A DNA stretch of 64,000 nucleotides from NCBI RefSeq assembly GCF_002080395.1, contig NZ_CP020478.1, positions 880,886 through 944,885 on the forward strand. Reading direction: 5' to 3'. Under the pieces are notes generated by a model. That model worked only from the letters and a program-made list of their open reading frames with translations, searched no databases and was not told the DNA's origin. This document shows positions 1 through 8,811 of this stretch, piece after piece; the first letter of the stretch is position 1; each line of letters starts with the position of its first letter. The translations under genes and the position numbers were made by a program. The stretch is from Campylobacter helveticus. GTDB lineage: Bacteria > Campylobacterota > Campylobacteria > Campylobacterales > Campylobacteraceae.

Positions 1-1604
1 TTGCCTGTGATTGCAATCACATTTTTTCCAGCACGAATTAGCTCTAAATTTTTTAAACAAGCCTCATAAGGTGCTAGGATGGCGATGTTTTTACCCTTTT
101 CTTTTAGGCGTTCTTGCACCAAATTTATCATTATTTTATCACTTGCCCTATTTTCATCTAGCCAAAAAAACGCTTTATCACCACTTAATTCTTGTCTTTG
201 AATTCCTAAATCTATCCAATTTAATATCGCGTCAAATTTCGCTTGATTTGCTCTATAAATATCGCCTTTGTTAAGCTTGTGTTCTAGTAAAACTTCTTTA
301 TTCACGACAACTCTCATTGTCCCGTCTTCAGGTGCGACAAAGGTTTTATCGTGAGAGCCGTATTCTTGTGCTTTTTTTGCCATTAAGCCTACATTTGATA
401 CGCTACCAAGTTTTGCGGGATTTAAAGTGCCATTTTTATGCAAATCTTCAATCACAGCCTCATAAATAGTCGCATAAGTTTTATCAGGGATAAGAGCATT
501 TGCGTCTCTTTCTTTACCATCTTTATCCCAGAGTTTTGCACCATTTTTAAGCATTGCAGGCATAGATGCATCGACTATCACATCGCTTGGAATGTGTAAA
601 TTTGTAATTCCCTTATCCGAATTCACCATAGAAATATCCGCACTTTTGTCTAGGATTTCTTGGTATTTTTTAAGGATAGTTTCTTTTTGACTTGAATTTT
701 CTACCTTACCTAAAAGCTCACTTAAGCCATTATTTGCATTAATGCCTAATTTTTCAAATTCCTCTTTAAATTCCTCAAAAAGCTCTTTAAAATAAACTTT
801 TAGCGCATAACCAAATATAATAGGGTCGCTCACTTTCATCATCGTAGCTTTAAGGTGTAAAGAGAAAAGAATATCCTCTTTTTTACAAAGGGCAATTTGC
901 TCTTCATAAAAACGCATTAATTTTTCCACACTCATAAAAGTCGCATCCAAAAGCTCATTTTTTTCTAGCTTTAAATTTTCTTTTAAAATTTTTGTCTCGC
1001 CTTTTTCATTTGTAAATTCTATATGAGCTAGGCAGTCTTGCTTTATCAAAAGTGCTTTTTCATTAGAGAAAAAATCCCCATCATTCATATAAGAGACTTT
1101 ACTTTTTGACTGAGGATTAAACTCCACAACGCGGTAAGGATTATTTCTCGCATAATCTTTTACCGCCTTAGTAGAACGGCGGTCTGAATTGCCTTGACGC
1201 AACACAGGATTTACCGCTGAACCAAGAATTTTTTGATATTTTAATTTAATTTGAATTTCTTCATCATTTTTTGGTTCATCTGGGTAATTTGGTAACATAT
1301 ACCCCTTTTTTTGCAACTCACTAATCGCTGCTTTAAGTTGCGGGATAGAGGCAGAAATGTTTGGTGTTTTAATGAGATTCGCCTCTGCTTTTTTAACAAG
1401 TTCGCCCAAATTTGCCAAAGCATTTTCGCATTTTTGTTCGTCTTTTAAGCACTCATTAAACTCGGCTATTATCCTCCCAGATAAAGAAATATCGGAGCTT
1501 ATTACTCTTATATTAGCCCTACTTAAAAAAGCCTTGACAATGGGTAAAAATGAGTAAGTTGCAAGAGCTGGCGACTCATCTGTCAAAGTATAAGTAATGT
1601 GCAT
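1..1604 (-). CDS. icd: Monomeric NADP-dependent isocitrate dehydrogenase, partial (C-terminus beyond left edge)
   Basis: An uninterrupted frame runs from the ATG at 1604 to the left edge, about 534 codons of a family that is usually about 735 residues. It is the large monomeric type of isocitrate dehydrogenase (isocitrate + NADP to 2-oxoglutarate + CO2, TCA cycle, cytosol), not the 40-kDa dimeric type. The N-terminus begins MHITYTLTDESPALATYS, and the NPVLRQGNSDRRS substrate-binding segment typical of the monomeric family is present near residue 133. An AAGGAC ribosome site lies 6 bases before the ATG. The gene follows psd on the same strand after 123 bases that hold a possible own promoter. 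The identity is secure; the truncation is only the window edge. Confidence 0.95.
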   Translation of the reverse strand, partial: MHITYTLTDESPALATYSFLPIVKAFLSRANIRVISSDISLSGRIIAEFNECLKDEQKCENALANLGELVKKAEANLIKTPNISASIPQLKAAISELQKKGYMLPNYPDEPKNDEEIQIKLKYQKILGSAVNPVLRQGNSDRRSTKAVKDYARNNPYRVVEFNPQSKSKVSYMNDGDFFSNEKALLIKQDCLAHIEFTNEKGETKILKENLKLEKNELLDATFMSVEKLMRFYEEQIALCKKEDILFSLHLKATMMKVSDPIIFGYALKVYFKELFEEFKEEFEKLGINANNGLSELLGKVENSSQKETILKKYQEILDKSADISMVNSDKGITNLHIPSDVIVDASMPAMLKNGAKLWDKDGKERDANALIPDKTYATIYEAVIEDLHKNGTLNPAKLGSVSNVGLMAKKAQEYGSHDKTFVAPEDGTMRVVVNKEVLLEHKLNKGDIYRANQAKFDAILNWIDLGIQRQELSGDKAFFWLDENRASDKIMINLVQERLKEKGKNIAILAPYEACLKNLELIRAGKNVIAITG

Positions 1605-1633
1605 CTTTTGTCCTTTTTACTAGTGTTTTTTAA

Positions 1634-1639
1634 AGTATA
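1634..1639 (-). promoter_or_regulatory. Putative sigma-70 -10 box for icd
   Basis: TATACT on the minus strand lies 29 bases upstream of the icd ATG, in a very T-rich leader without a -35 box, as is usual in Campylobacter. It is inferred from sequence alone. Confidence 0.4.
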
Positions 1640-1727
1640 GTAAAATTTGGAAAAAATGCAAGAGTAAGTTTAAACTTTTTTTTAGTTTTAATATTTTTTT
1701 AACGAAACAAGAGAAAAGCAAATTTCT

Positions 1728-2534
1728 TTAAAGAAAATCTGCAAATTTTTCACCAAACTTAACCATTGTTTTTGGCTTCAAATGCAAATGTCCTTTTTGC
1801 GATAAAACGACTATGGTGGAACCTAGCTCGAAATTTCCAAGCTCTTCGCCTTTTTTTAAGTTTAAATTTTCATATTTTCGTGTGAAGTTGCGGGCAATTT
1901 TCATATTTGTTTGCACACTTTTATCAAAAGAAAAGCACATTTTGCCTACATTTTGCGCACCCACAAACACAAGCCAAAAAATAAAGCCCTTTTCGCTACT
2001 TTTGCATTTTAAGCTCACTCTTTCATTTTGCGTGTAAAGATTTGCTATTTTAAACAAATGCTTTTCATTAACGCTAAAAAGCGCCCCACTCGTATAAGTT
2101 AGGCTTAAGATTTGCATATCACAAGGTGCGTGATAACGATGATAGTCTTTTGGAGAAAGATAGATATTTGCATAATCAAGTCCGTTTTTAAGCTCCTCTT
2201 TTTCATAGCTATCTTTTAAAAGTTCTTCCACGCTATAAGTGCGTCCTTTAATGCTAAAAGCAAAAAATTCATTGTCAGCCAAAAAAGTCTCCCCACTTTG
2301 CAAAATACGCCCATCGCTTGGAGAGATAAAGCCCTCATCTAAATTTCTTTCTTTTTTTAGTTTTCTTGTAAAAAGTGCGTTTAAGCTTTCATATTCATCC
2401 GTACTTTTAAATTCGCTCATATCGATATTAAAATACTTCACATAGCTTTCATTAATCCATTTTTGCAAAGGCTTGAAAAATTTAAAACCCGCTATCAGTC
2501 CAAAAATTCTCGAACTATCCTTTGAAAAACTCAT
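1728..2534 (-). CDS. psd: Phosphatidylserine decarboxylase proenzyme
   Basis: This 268-residue protein makes phosphatidylethanolamine from phosphatidylserine at the inner membrane. The self-cleavage motif LGST is at residues 237-240, with Ser239 the expected source of the pyruvoyl group. The conserved SPSDGR (about 72-77) and YHRYHAP (131-137) segments supply the Asp and His of the processing triad. I chose the ATG at 2534 because GGGGAGAAA directly precedes it and it overlaps the stop of the upstream metallophosphoesterase by four bases. A longer frame to 2600 would only extend into that gene. The two genes are therefore translationally coupled. Confidence 0.95.
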   Translation of the reverse strand: MSFSKDSSRIFGLIAGFKFFKPLQKWINESYVKYFNIDMSEFKSTDEYESLNALFTRKLKKERNLDEGFISPSDGRILQSGETFLADNEFFAFSIKGRTYSVEELLKDSYEKEELKNGLDYANIYLSPKDYHRYHAPCDMQILSLTYTSGALFSVNEKHLFKIANLYTQNERVSLKCKSSEKGFIFWLVFVGAQNVGKMCFSFDKSVQTNMKIARNFTRKYENLNLKKGEELGNFELGSTIVVLSQKGHLHLKPKTMVKFGEKFADFL

Positions 2535-3655
2535 TTTCTCCCCTTTAAATTTAAAATAACCAACTCGCTTTGAGAAAAGGTTCTTAGGCTTGGTCCCCAA
2601 AACCCTGCCCCACGACTTACAAAAAGCTGCGTTTTTTCGCTTAAAACATAAAGCCCAGAAACAAAGCCTTGTTGAAGTTTAACCAAAAGTGCAAAAGGAA
2701 ACACTTGTCCGCCGTGCGTATGTCCGCTTAAAATTAAATCAAAATCACTCACATCATAAAGCAAGGCGGTTTTAGGCTGATGTGCTAGTAAAATGCTAGG
2801 CTTACTTAAATTTAAATCCACCTTAGCCCTTGCTAAATCAGGTGCTAAAATACCTTTTCTAAGCCCTGCTAAATCCCCAACCCCGGCGATATTTGCAAAG
2901 CCTAAGTCAATAGCGTCATTGACTAGAATTTTCATATTTGTTTGCGTTTTTAAAAGCTCTAAAACCTCGTTAATTCCGTGATAATACTCGTGATTTCCCA
3001 AGGCATAAAATGTGCCATAGCTTGATTTTAAATCGTTAAGCTTTGAGATATAAGGCTTTAAATCGTTAGGATTAGTATCGACTAAATCGCCTACGATGAC
3101 GACCATATCGACATTTTTACTACTAACCTTCTCTATAATATCGCTTAAGAAATTTTCGTGTAAATTTTTACCCAAATGAATGTCCGTTAGCATAGCGATT
3201 TTAAGTTCTTTTTCTAAATGCGGAATTATAATATCAACTTCGCTAAATTCAGGCACTTTAATCGCACTATAAATACTAAAATAAGTAAGAAAAGCTCCAA
3301 GCGCAAGCACAAAAATCTCAAAAGCCACTTTAACAAAAGAAGCAATCTTCATAAAAGTTTTACCCAGCATTGCTAGGACAAATCTTAAAAAATCCAAAAT
3401 TAGCGTTATGAAGAAAAAACAATAAGTTGGCGCATATAAAGAGGCAAAAAAACTATACCAAACATCGTTTAAATACTCGCTCGAGCGAAAAACCATAAAA
3501 AAAGCTTGAGCGAAAAAAAGCATAAAAAGAACAAAAGCAAAAAGCTTTCTTAGATATTTTAAAGTAATAAATTTTAACACTAACCTCTTATAAATATAAA
3601 TATTTGCTAAGCCAAAAATTAAAGCTACACCAAAAGAAAAAACTAAAAACAACAT
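2531..3655 (-). CDS. Membrane-anchored metallophosphoesterase (YkuE-like)
   Basis: This is a calcineurin-like phosphoesterase of about 374 residues, with four hydrophobic segments in the first 130 residues that should anchor it in the inner membrane. All the metal-binding blocks are visible in order: DIHLG (DxH), VVGDLVD-type GD box (seen as VIVGDLVD), GNHEYY and GHTHGGQ. This layout resembles B. subtilis YkuE and related UDP-diacylglucosamine or lipid phosphatases, but the substrate cannot be read from the sequence. The ATG at 3655 has GGAG six bases upstream; a TTG at 3667 is in frame but has no good ribosome site. It is followed by psd with a 4-base overlap, which suggests a lipid-related role (inference). 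Confidence 0.88.
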   Translation of the reverse strand: MLFLVFSFGVALIFGLANIYIYKRLVLKFITLKYLRKLFAFVLFMLFFAQAFFMVFRSSEYLNDVWYSFFASLYAPTYCFFFITLILDFLRFVLAMLGKTFMKIASFVKVAFEIFVLALGAFLTYFSIYSAIKVPEFSEVDIIIPHLEKELKIAMLTDIHLGKNLHENFLSDIIEKVSSKNVDMVVIVGDLVDTNPNDLKPYISKLNDLKSSYGTFYALGNHEYYHGINEVLELLKTQTNMKILVNDAIDLGFANIAGVGDLAGLRKGILAPDLARAKVDLNLSKPSILLAHQPKTALLYDVSDFDLILSGHTHGGQVFPFALLVKLQQGFVSGLYVLSEKTQLFVSRGAGFWGPSLRTFSQSELVILNLKGRK

Positions 3656-3723
3656 CAATTTCTCCAAAATAAAAAAGGCAAATTATACAAGTAAAGGTTA
3701 AATATTTGTATAAAGTTCTTTGC

Positions 3724-3729
3724 TATAAT
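3724..3729 (+). promoter_or_regulatory. Sigma-70 -10 box for gltX operon
   Basis: TATAAT preceded by GC (extended -10) lies 31 bases upstream of the gltX ATG, in the divergent gap with the metallophosphoesterase gene. Confidence 0.6.
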
Positions 3730-3760
3730 CGGCGTTTTAAAATACACAAAAGGTTATGAA

Positions 3761-5059
3761 ATGTATCGTTTTGCACCCTCTCCTACTGGAGATATGCACA
3801 TAGGAAATTTAAGAGCGGCTATTATTAATTACATTTGTTCTAGGCAAGAAAAAACGGACTTTATCTTACGCATAGAAGATACAGATAAGGCTAGAAATAT
3901 CACAGGGAAAGAAGAGGAAATTAAAGAAATTTTAAAGCTTTTTGGAATTTCTTGGCAGCATTATTACATCCAAAGTGAGAATTTGAAATTCCATCGCCAA
4001 ATGGCTTTAAAATTAGTGAGTGAAAAAAAGGCTTTTGCGTGTTTTTGCACGGAAGAAGAATTAAACACTAAAAAAGAAGAAGCCAAAAGGCAAAATAAGC
4101 CTTACCGCTATGATGGCACTTGTGAAAATTTAGAAAATATCCAAGTCTTAGAAAATGAAAAGCCCTTTGTTATCCGTCTTAAAAAGCCTAAAGATGCGAT
4201 GAAATTTAAGGATTTCATCAAAGGTGAGCTTTGCTTTGAGCCTGAAAATATCGATAGTTTTGTGATAATGAGAGCGGATAAAACACCGACTTACAATTTT
4301 GCTTGTGCGGTTGATGATATGCTTGAGGGAGTAACTTGCATTATAAGGGGCGAGGACCACGTTTCTAATACACCTAAGCAAGAACATATCCGTGCGAGTT
4401 TAGATTATGAAAAACCTATGAACTATGCCCATTTGCCTATAATCCTCAATGAAGAGGGTGTGAAGATGAGTAAAAGAGAAGCCCACTCTAGCGTAAAATG
4501 GCTTTTAGAAAGGGGGATTTTACCAAGCGCAATAGCAAATTATTTACTCTTGCTCGGCAATAAAACACCTTGTGAAATTTTCACACTTGAAGAGGCTATC
4601 GCTTGGTTTGATTTAAAAAAGCTTTCAAAAGCCCCTGCGAGATTTGATTTAAAAAAGCTTTTGCAAATCAACCGTGAACACATTAAAAAACTTGACGATG
4701 AGAGTTTAAATGCCTATTTAAAAACAGATAAAAATTTAGCCTCTTTGGCGAAATTTTACACTCAAGAAGCAAGCACTTTGATAGAGCTTAAAGAAAAATT
4801 AGACACCATTTTTAGCAAAAAAGACTTTAATGAATTTGAAAAAGAATGTGCCATTTTAAAAGAAGCTTTGGAAAAATGTGAGTCAAGGGAAAGTTATGAT
4901 GAATTTAAGCAGGATTTAATGCAGCTTAGTGGCTTAAAGGGCAAAAGCTTTTTTATGCCCTTAAGAATTCTTCTTACAGGAAGCATACACGGACCCGAGC
5001 TTAACGAGCTTTACCCTCATCTTAAACCATTTATAAAAGAACTTGCGAGAAAGGCTTAA
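3761..5059 (+). CDS. gltX: Glutamyl-tRNA synthetase
   Basis: This 432-residue class I aminoacyl-tRNA synthetase charges tRNA with glutamate. The N-terminus carries the HIGH-type signature as [14 protein letters not shown], and the KMSKR loop appears as [11 protein letters not shown] near residue 238. The length is short for the family but normal for epsilonproteobacteria, which carry two gltX copies; one of them may charge tRNA-Gln for later amidation. I cannot tell from this window which copy this is. The ATG at 3761 follows AAAGGTT. The next gene begins directly after the stop, so gltX, the YggT gene and the transglycosylase gene probably form one operon. Confidence 0.95.
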   Translation: MYRFAPSPTGDMHIGNLRAAIINYICSRQEKTDFILRIEDTDKARNITGKEEEIKEILKLFGISWQHYYIQSENLKFHRQMALKLVSEKKAFACFCTEEELNTKKEEAKRQNKPYRYDGTCENLENIQVLENEKPFVIRLKKPKDAMKFKDFIKGELCFEPENIDSFVIMRADKTPTYNFACAVDDMLEGVTCIIRGEDHVSNTPKQEHIRASLDYEKPMNYAHLPIILNEEGVKMSKREAHSSVKWLLERGILPSAIANYLLLLGNKTPCEIFTLEEAIAWFDLKKLSKAPARFDLKKLLQINREHIKKLDDESLNAYLKTDKNLASLAKFYTQEASTLIELKEKLDTIFSKKDFNEFEKECAILKEALEKCESRESYDEFKQDLMQLSGLKGKSFFMPLRILLTGSIHGPELNELYPHLKPFIKELARKA

Positions 5060-5060
5060 A

Positions 5061-5342
5061 ATGACAGATGCTTTACTTATTTCTTTGGTTCAGGCGGTGC
5101 AATTTTTTATCACAGCTTATACTTGGGTCATTATTATCACGGCTTTAATAAGTTGGGTTAATCCAGACCCTTATAATCCCATCGTGCAAATTTTATATAA
5201 ATTAAGCGCACCTGCTTATAAATTAGTCAGCAAAATTCCAACACGCATAGGAAATATAGACTTAGCCCCCTTAATTATAGTTTTCGCGCTATGGTTTATT
5301 AACAATCTTTTAAGCAATTTGATAATAGAGGGTTTAAGATGA
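5061..5342 (+). CDS. YggT family membrane protein
   Basis: A 93-residue protein with two strongly hydrophobic stretches (about 5-30 and 70-90) flanking the family signature ISWVNPDPYNPIVQILYKL. YggT proteins are small inner-membrane proteins whose function is still unclear; links to cell division or osmotic stress have been suggested for relatives. The ATG at 5061 is one base after the gltX stop. An upstream in-frame start at 5043 lies inside gltX and is less likely. Its last codon overlaps the start of the lytic transglycosylase gene by four bases. Confidence 0.85.
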   Translation: MTDALLISLVQAVQFFITAYTWVIIITALISWVNPDPYNPIVQILYKLSAPAYKLVSKIPTRIGNIDLAPLIIVFALWFINNLLSNLIIEGLR

Positions 5343-6943
5343 AAAAAATATTTTTGCTTATTTTGACATTATGTTTTTTAAAAGCCGCTCCCTATGAGCT
5401 TGAAACCCTTAAACAATATGAAAATTCTATCGCTAAAGATTATTATATCCATAGACTTTTGCGGGAAAAAGCTCTAGATAAGAAAGAAGCAAAAGACTTA
5501 CGCTCTCATATTTTTCGCTATGTTGGCTCATTAAAAAAAGAATTAGAAAAGCTCGTCCCATCCATACCTTATACTAACTCAAAATATGCCAAGTGCTATA
5601 CTTACACTAAAGACACCATTCTTGATGCAAATGCGAGTTGTCAAAGTGTGCGTTTAAATTCGATTTATTTTATCGCTTCTCTTTCACCAGACGCAAGGAA
5701 AAAATTAGCAAATAACTTGCAAAATTCTCGCACCCTACTTCTTGCATTTAATGAAGAAAATCCTATGAAATATATCATTAAAAACGAAGATGCAAATGCC
5801 TTTTTTAGATATTATAATTATTCTAAAAAAATGGATTTTAATATCAACCACAAATTCGTCAATCAACTCGCCACACACGATAATTTTAAGAATTTCGCAC
5901 ATAATGTTGTCATTAAAAGAGAAAATGCCAAATTTGCAGAATCTCTTTTAGATGTCAATGCTAGTGTGGTAAAGGAAGATAGTGCTTTTTATCTAGGAGT
6001 AAATGCTCTTGTTTTTGAAGAAGAAGACTTGGCTTATGAATTCTTCAAAAGTGCTTATGAAAGTTTTAAAATAAAAGCAAATAAAGACAACGCTCTTTTT
6101 TGGCTGTGGCTCATTAAAAAAGATGAGGCGCATTTAAAAGAACTTGCTAAAAGTGAGTCCTTAAATATTTATAGTCTTTATGTTAAAGAGCTTACTAACA
6201 CACCTTTTGTTGAACTTAAGGTCTTAAAAGCCCCTAAGGCAAAGAGTGATTTTAATATGAGCAGTCCTTTTGCTTGGCAAGACCTTGCTAGACAGATAAG
6301 AAACGCTAAACCAAACGAACTTAAAAAACTTGAAAAAGAATTTAACACAGAAACAACCCTACCAATCTACGCCATAATCAAAGAAAAAAGTGATAAGAAA
6401 AATTATTTCATTATGCCTTATTTTGAGCATATAAAAGACTATGATGCGAAAAGACAAGCTTTAATTTTAGCCATAGCAAGACAGGAAAGTCGCTTTATCC
6501 CTACGGCGATTTCGACCTCTTACGCTCTTGGCATTATGCAATTTATGCCGTTTTTAGCTAATCATATTGGAAACAAGGAGCTTAAGATAGCAAATTTTGA
6601 CCAAGATTTTATGTTTAAGCCTGAAATCGCTTATTTGTTTGCAAATCATCACTTAAATTATTTGGAAAAATATCTTAATTCCCCACTCTATGTTTTTTAC
6701 GCTTACAATGCTGGTATAGGTTTTACCAATAGACTTTTAAAAAGAAATGATATGTTTAAAGAGGGCAAATTTGAGCCTTTTTTATCAATGGAACTTGTGC
6801 CTTACCAAGAAACGCGTATTTATGGAAAAAAGGTTTTAGCTAATTATATTGCGTATCGACATCTTCTGAACGATAATATAAAGATTTCGGATATCTTTGA
6901 AAATCTAATTCAAAACACGCAAAATCCAGCGAACAAACCCTAG
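5339..6943 (+). CDS. slt: Soluble lytic murein transglycosylase
   Basis: This is a 534-residue periplasmic enzyme that cleaves the MurNAc-GlcNAc bond in peptidoglycan. It starts with a signal peptide (MKKIFLLILTLCFLKAAPYE), continues with a helical superhelix-like region, and ends with an SLT domain: IARQESRF near residue 380 holds the catalytic Glu, followed by SYALGIMQFMP and YAYNAGIG. It matches the gene following the YggT gene in C. jejuni. The start overlaps the upstream stop as ATGA. The last 104 bases overlap the 3' end of a convergent lipoprotein gene, so the final 35 residues are encoded opposite another frame. Confidence 0.93.
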   Translation: MKKIFLLILTLCFLKAAPYELETLKQYENSIAKDYYIHRLLREKALDKKEAKDLRSHIFRYVGSLKKELEKLVPSIPYTNSKYAKCYTYTKDTILDANASCQSVRLNSIYFIASLSPDARKKLANNLQNSRTLLLAFNEENPMKYIIKNEDANAFFRYYNYSKKMDFNINHKFVNQLATHDNFKNFAHNVVIKRENAKFAESLLDVNASVVKEDSAFYLGVNALVFEEEDLAYEFFKSAYESFKIKANKDNALFWLWLIKKDEAHLKELAKSESLNIYSLYVKELTNTPFVELKVLKAPKAKSDFNMSSPFAWQDLARQIRNAKPNELKKLEKEFNTETTLPIYAIIKEKSDKKNYFIMPYFEHIKDYDAKRQALILAIARQESRFIPTAISTSYALGIMQFMPFLANHIGNKELKIANFDQDFMFKPEIAYLFANHHLNYLEKYLNSPLYVFYAYNAGIGFTNRLLKRNDMFKEGKFEPFLSMELVPYQETRIYGKKVLANYIAYRHLLNDNIKISDIFENLIQNTQNPANKP

Positions 6944-7328
6944 CTTTAAGAAGAGTTTCTTCTTTGAGGCTAGGTAAATTTACCTTGAAATATTTAGTAT
7001 AGCTATTTTCGATAAGGTATTTTAAAAGCACATCATTTTCTTTTAGCGCTTCGATTTTGGCTTCTTTATTGTTAATAAAAACTTTTAAATTGCGAAATTC
7101 CAACGCATTTGGCGTAAAAGATAAAATGAAAATATCCTCTTCACTCCCCTCGTCTAAAGTGGGATTTAAATAACTTAAAGTCGCCATAATGCTTAAGCCC
7201 TCGACATTAAATTTGTACTTTTGAGCAAACATTAGCGTTTGAGTTTTTAAATTCACTTCTTTTTGCACTCCGCTTTTATCCGCACAAGAAACTAAAAATA
7301 AAGTCAAAATTAAAGCTATCTTTTTCAT
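6840..7328 (-). CDS. Putative lipoprotein, function unknown
   Basis: A 162-residue protein with a lipoprotein signal peptide (MKKIALILTLFLVSCADKSG; lipobox LVSC with Cys15). The mature part shows no family I recognise. A gene of this type sits opposite slt in C. jejuni, so it is a conserved Campylobacter lipoprotein. The ribosome site AAGGATGA precedes the ATG by 6 bases. Its 3' end overlaps slt tail to tail by 104 bases. It is the last conserved gene before the accessory island. Confidence 0.82.
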   Translation of the reverse strand: MKKIALILTLFLVSCADKSGVQKEVNLKTQTLMFAQKYKFNVEGLSIMATLSYLNPTLDEGSEEDIFILSFTPNALEFRNLKVFINNKEAKIEALKENDVLLKYLIENSYTKYFKVNLPSLKEETLLKARVCSLDFACFELDFQRYPKSLYYRSEDVDTQYN

Positions 7329-7435
7329 CCACTATCATCCTTTAAAAAATCTCATTATTATAAATTTTTTGCTTTAAAATGATTTTAATTTTTATCACAA
7401 ATCATAGCGACACCCATTTCTTGCTTTCAAATGCT

Positions 7436-8704
7436 CTAAACCCTAGTCTGCCCTATGAGATTATTAAGTCTATCCATTATAGATTCAACATAAGAATCGA
7501 TACTTTCACTACTTGCTTTCCAGCCGTTAGCTTTTGCTTGATTAAACTGATTATCAAACCAAGCACCATTGCCTACATATATATTTTGCCATTTAGCTCC
7601 TGTTTCCATTGCGTATATACTCGCATCAAGCCAGCCATCTTGTGCATAGCCTTTTAACAAACTTGCAAAATCCACTTTGCCTGTCATAATGTCGTCTAAG
7701 GAAGCCAAAGAGCCTTCAAAGCTTTCTTTAAGCATAGCTTCAGCGTAAAACTTAGCCGTAGGATTTAGCGTTGCACTATTTTCTCTTGGTAATGCACCTG
7801 TAGATTTTAAAAAACTCATAAATAAAGCTTCTTTAGAATAACTTCCATCTTCATTTTGTGGATAAACAGACATATCGGGATTAAAAGTATCTTTTAAAGT
7901 ATCTTCATCTAAATTTTGAGTTTGCATACTTTGTGGAGTAAAATTTAACTGTTGCAATCCCGTATTAATATGTGCAAACATACCTAATTGTTCTATTTCT
8001 TTATACTGCTCTTGGGTATTATAATAATTTGAAATCGCTAGCTTATCATAACTTTTTGGCATAATGCCTATAGTCTTATCACTAGTTGTAAAGCTTATTC
8101 CTTTAGGCAAATTATTTAAATCAGCTTCGCTAAAGCTTGTTCTATTGACATCACCAAAAGTATGATTAATGATTTGGTTAAACTGATTGTAGTATTGTCT
8201 AATCGTTTCAGCCATATCTATATTTGTGTAGTATTTATCTATGCCTAAATATTGTTTTTTATCTGAGATATAAGAATTATTTTCAGCTTTTCTTTCTATC
8301 TCATCTAAAGTAGATTTATGTATTTTAAAATCTTCAGGAAGTCCCGCAGCTTTGTTAAAATCACTTCCCATATAGCCATTTTTATCTACGCTGTAACCGT
8401 AAGCCATTTTAGTAGAGTTGCTTAAATCCGCCTGTTTATATTTTAGAGTATGAACGGTATTTTGAAAATCGCTAAATATACCATAATTTGTATCAAAGTG
8501 GGCGTTTGAGCTATGATTTAAAACTTCGCTCTTTACTAGGGTTTGTGAATTAGCACTTTGAATTTCATTTAATTTACTAGCATTTTGTTTTAAAAAAGCA
8601 TTAGCAAAACTTATTTTAGAATTCTCTTTACTTTTTTTACTAGCTTTTGCTTGTGAAAGTATAGAAGTATAGCTTGAGTTATCGTTGATACTAAAGATAC
8701 TCAT
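7436..8704 (-). CDS. Sigma-54-linked Campylobacter protein, paralog A (unknown function)
   Basis: A 422-residue protein with no signal peptide and no membrane segment. Its N-terminus starts MSIFSINDNSSYTSILSQ and is rich in Ser, Asn and Lys. It is a close paralog of the 429-residue protein encoded at 9399-10688: roughly the first 150 residues, a central block (NPDMSVYPQNEDGSYSKEAL) and the last 12 residues (DRLNNLIGQTRV) are nearly identical, while the segment between is diverged. A loop reading VDKNGYMGSDFNKAAGLP near residue 109 has spaced acidic residues but is not a full EF-hand. The ribosome site AAGGAAT is clear. A sigma-54 promoter lies 60 bases upstream, so coexpression with flagellar middle genes is expected. 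Function unknown; an unfolded N-terminus without Sec signal would fit flagellar type III export (inference). Confidence 0.8.
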   Translation of the reverse strand: MSIFSINDNSSYTSILSQAKASKKSKENSKISFANAFLKQNASKLNEIQSANSQTLVKSEVLNHSSNAHFDTNYGIFSDFQNTVHTLKYKQADLSNSTKMAYGYSVDKNGYMGSDFNKAAGLPEDFKIHKSTLDEIERKAENNSYISDKKQYLGIDKYYTNIDMAETIRQYYNQFNQIINHTFGDVNRTSFSEADLNNLPKGISFTTSDKTIGIMPKSYDKLAISNYYNTQEQYKEIEQLGMFAHINTGLQQLNFTPQSMQTQNLDEDTLKDTFNPDMSVYPQNEDGSYSKEALFMSFLKSTGALPRENSATLNPTAKFYAEAMLKESFEGSLASLDDIMTGKVDFASLLKGYAQDGWLDASIYAMETGAKWQNIYVGNGAWFDNQFNQAKANGWKASSESIDSYVESIMDRLNNLIGQTRV

Positions 8705-8764
8705 ATTAATTCCTTGATTTAGATTTTTTTGCCTTCAACCTAAATATATTTATATAAATAATAT

Positions 8765-8780
8765 AAGCAAGATCTGTTCC
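8765..8780 (-). promoter_or_regulatory. Sigma-54 (RpoN) promoter upstream of paralog A
   Basis: The minus strand reads GGAACAGATCTTGCTT, with GG and GC separated by exactly 10 bases. This is the -24/-12 arrangement and matches the Campylobacter RpoN consensus (GGAA, 6 bases, TTGCTT). The transcription start would fall near 8753, leaving a leader of about 50 bases. The same 16-base pattern precedes paralog B. Confidence 0.85.
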
Positions 8781-8801
8781 ACTTTGGAATAAAATGGAAC
8801 A
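8773..8801. repeat. Inverted repeat overlapping the -24 element
   Basis: CTGTTCCA (8773-8780... plus strand) and TGGAACAG (8794-8801) form an 8-base inverted repeat around a 13-base spacer. It lies between the stop of the 8812-9255 gene and the sigma-54 promoter, and one arm is the -24 element. It may be a terminator hairpin for the upstream gene; there is no clear T-run. Confidence 0.5.
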
Positions 8802-8811
8802 GAGAGAGTGG

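Noticed and set aside
1241..1557. Short frames on both strands near the left end
   Set aside because: They overlap the partial isocitrate dehydrogenase frame, which is conserved and open throughout.
2535..2600. N-terminal extension of psd
   Set aside because: Lies inside the upstream gene; ATG 2534 has a strong ribosome site and the usual N-terminus.
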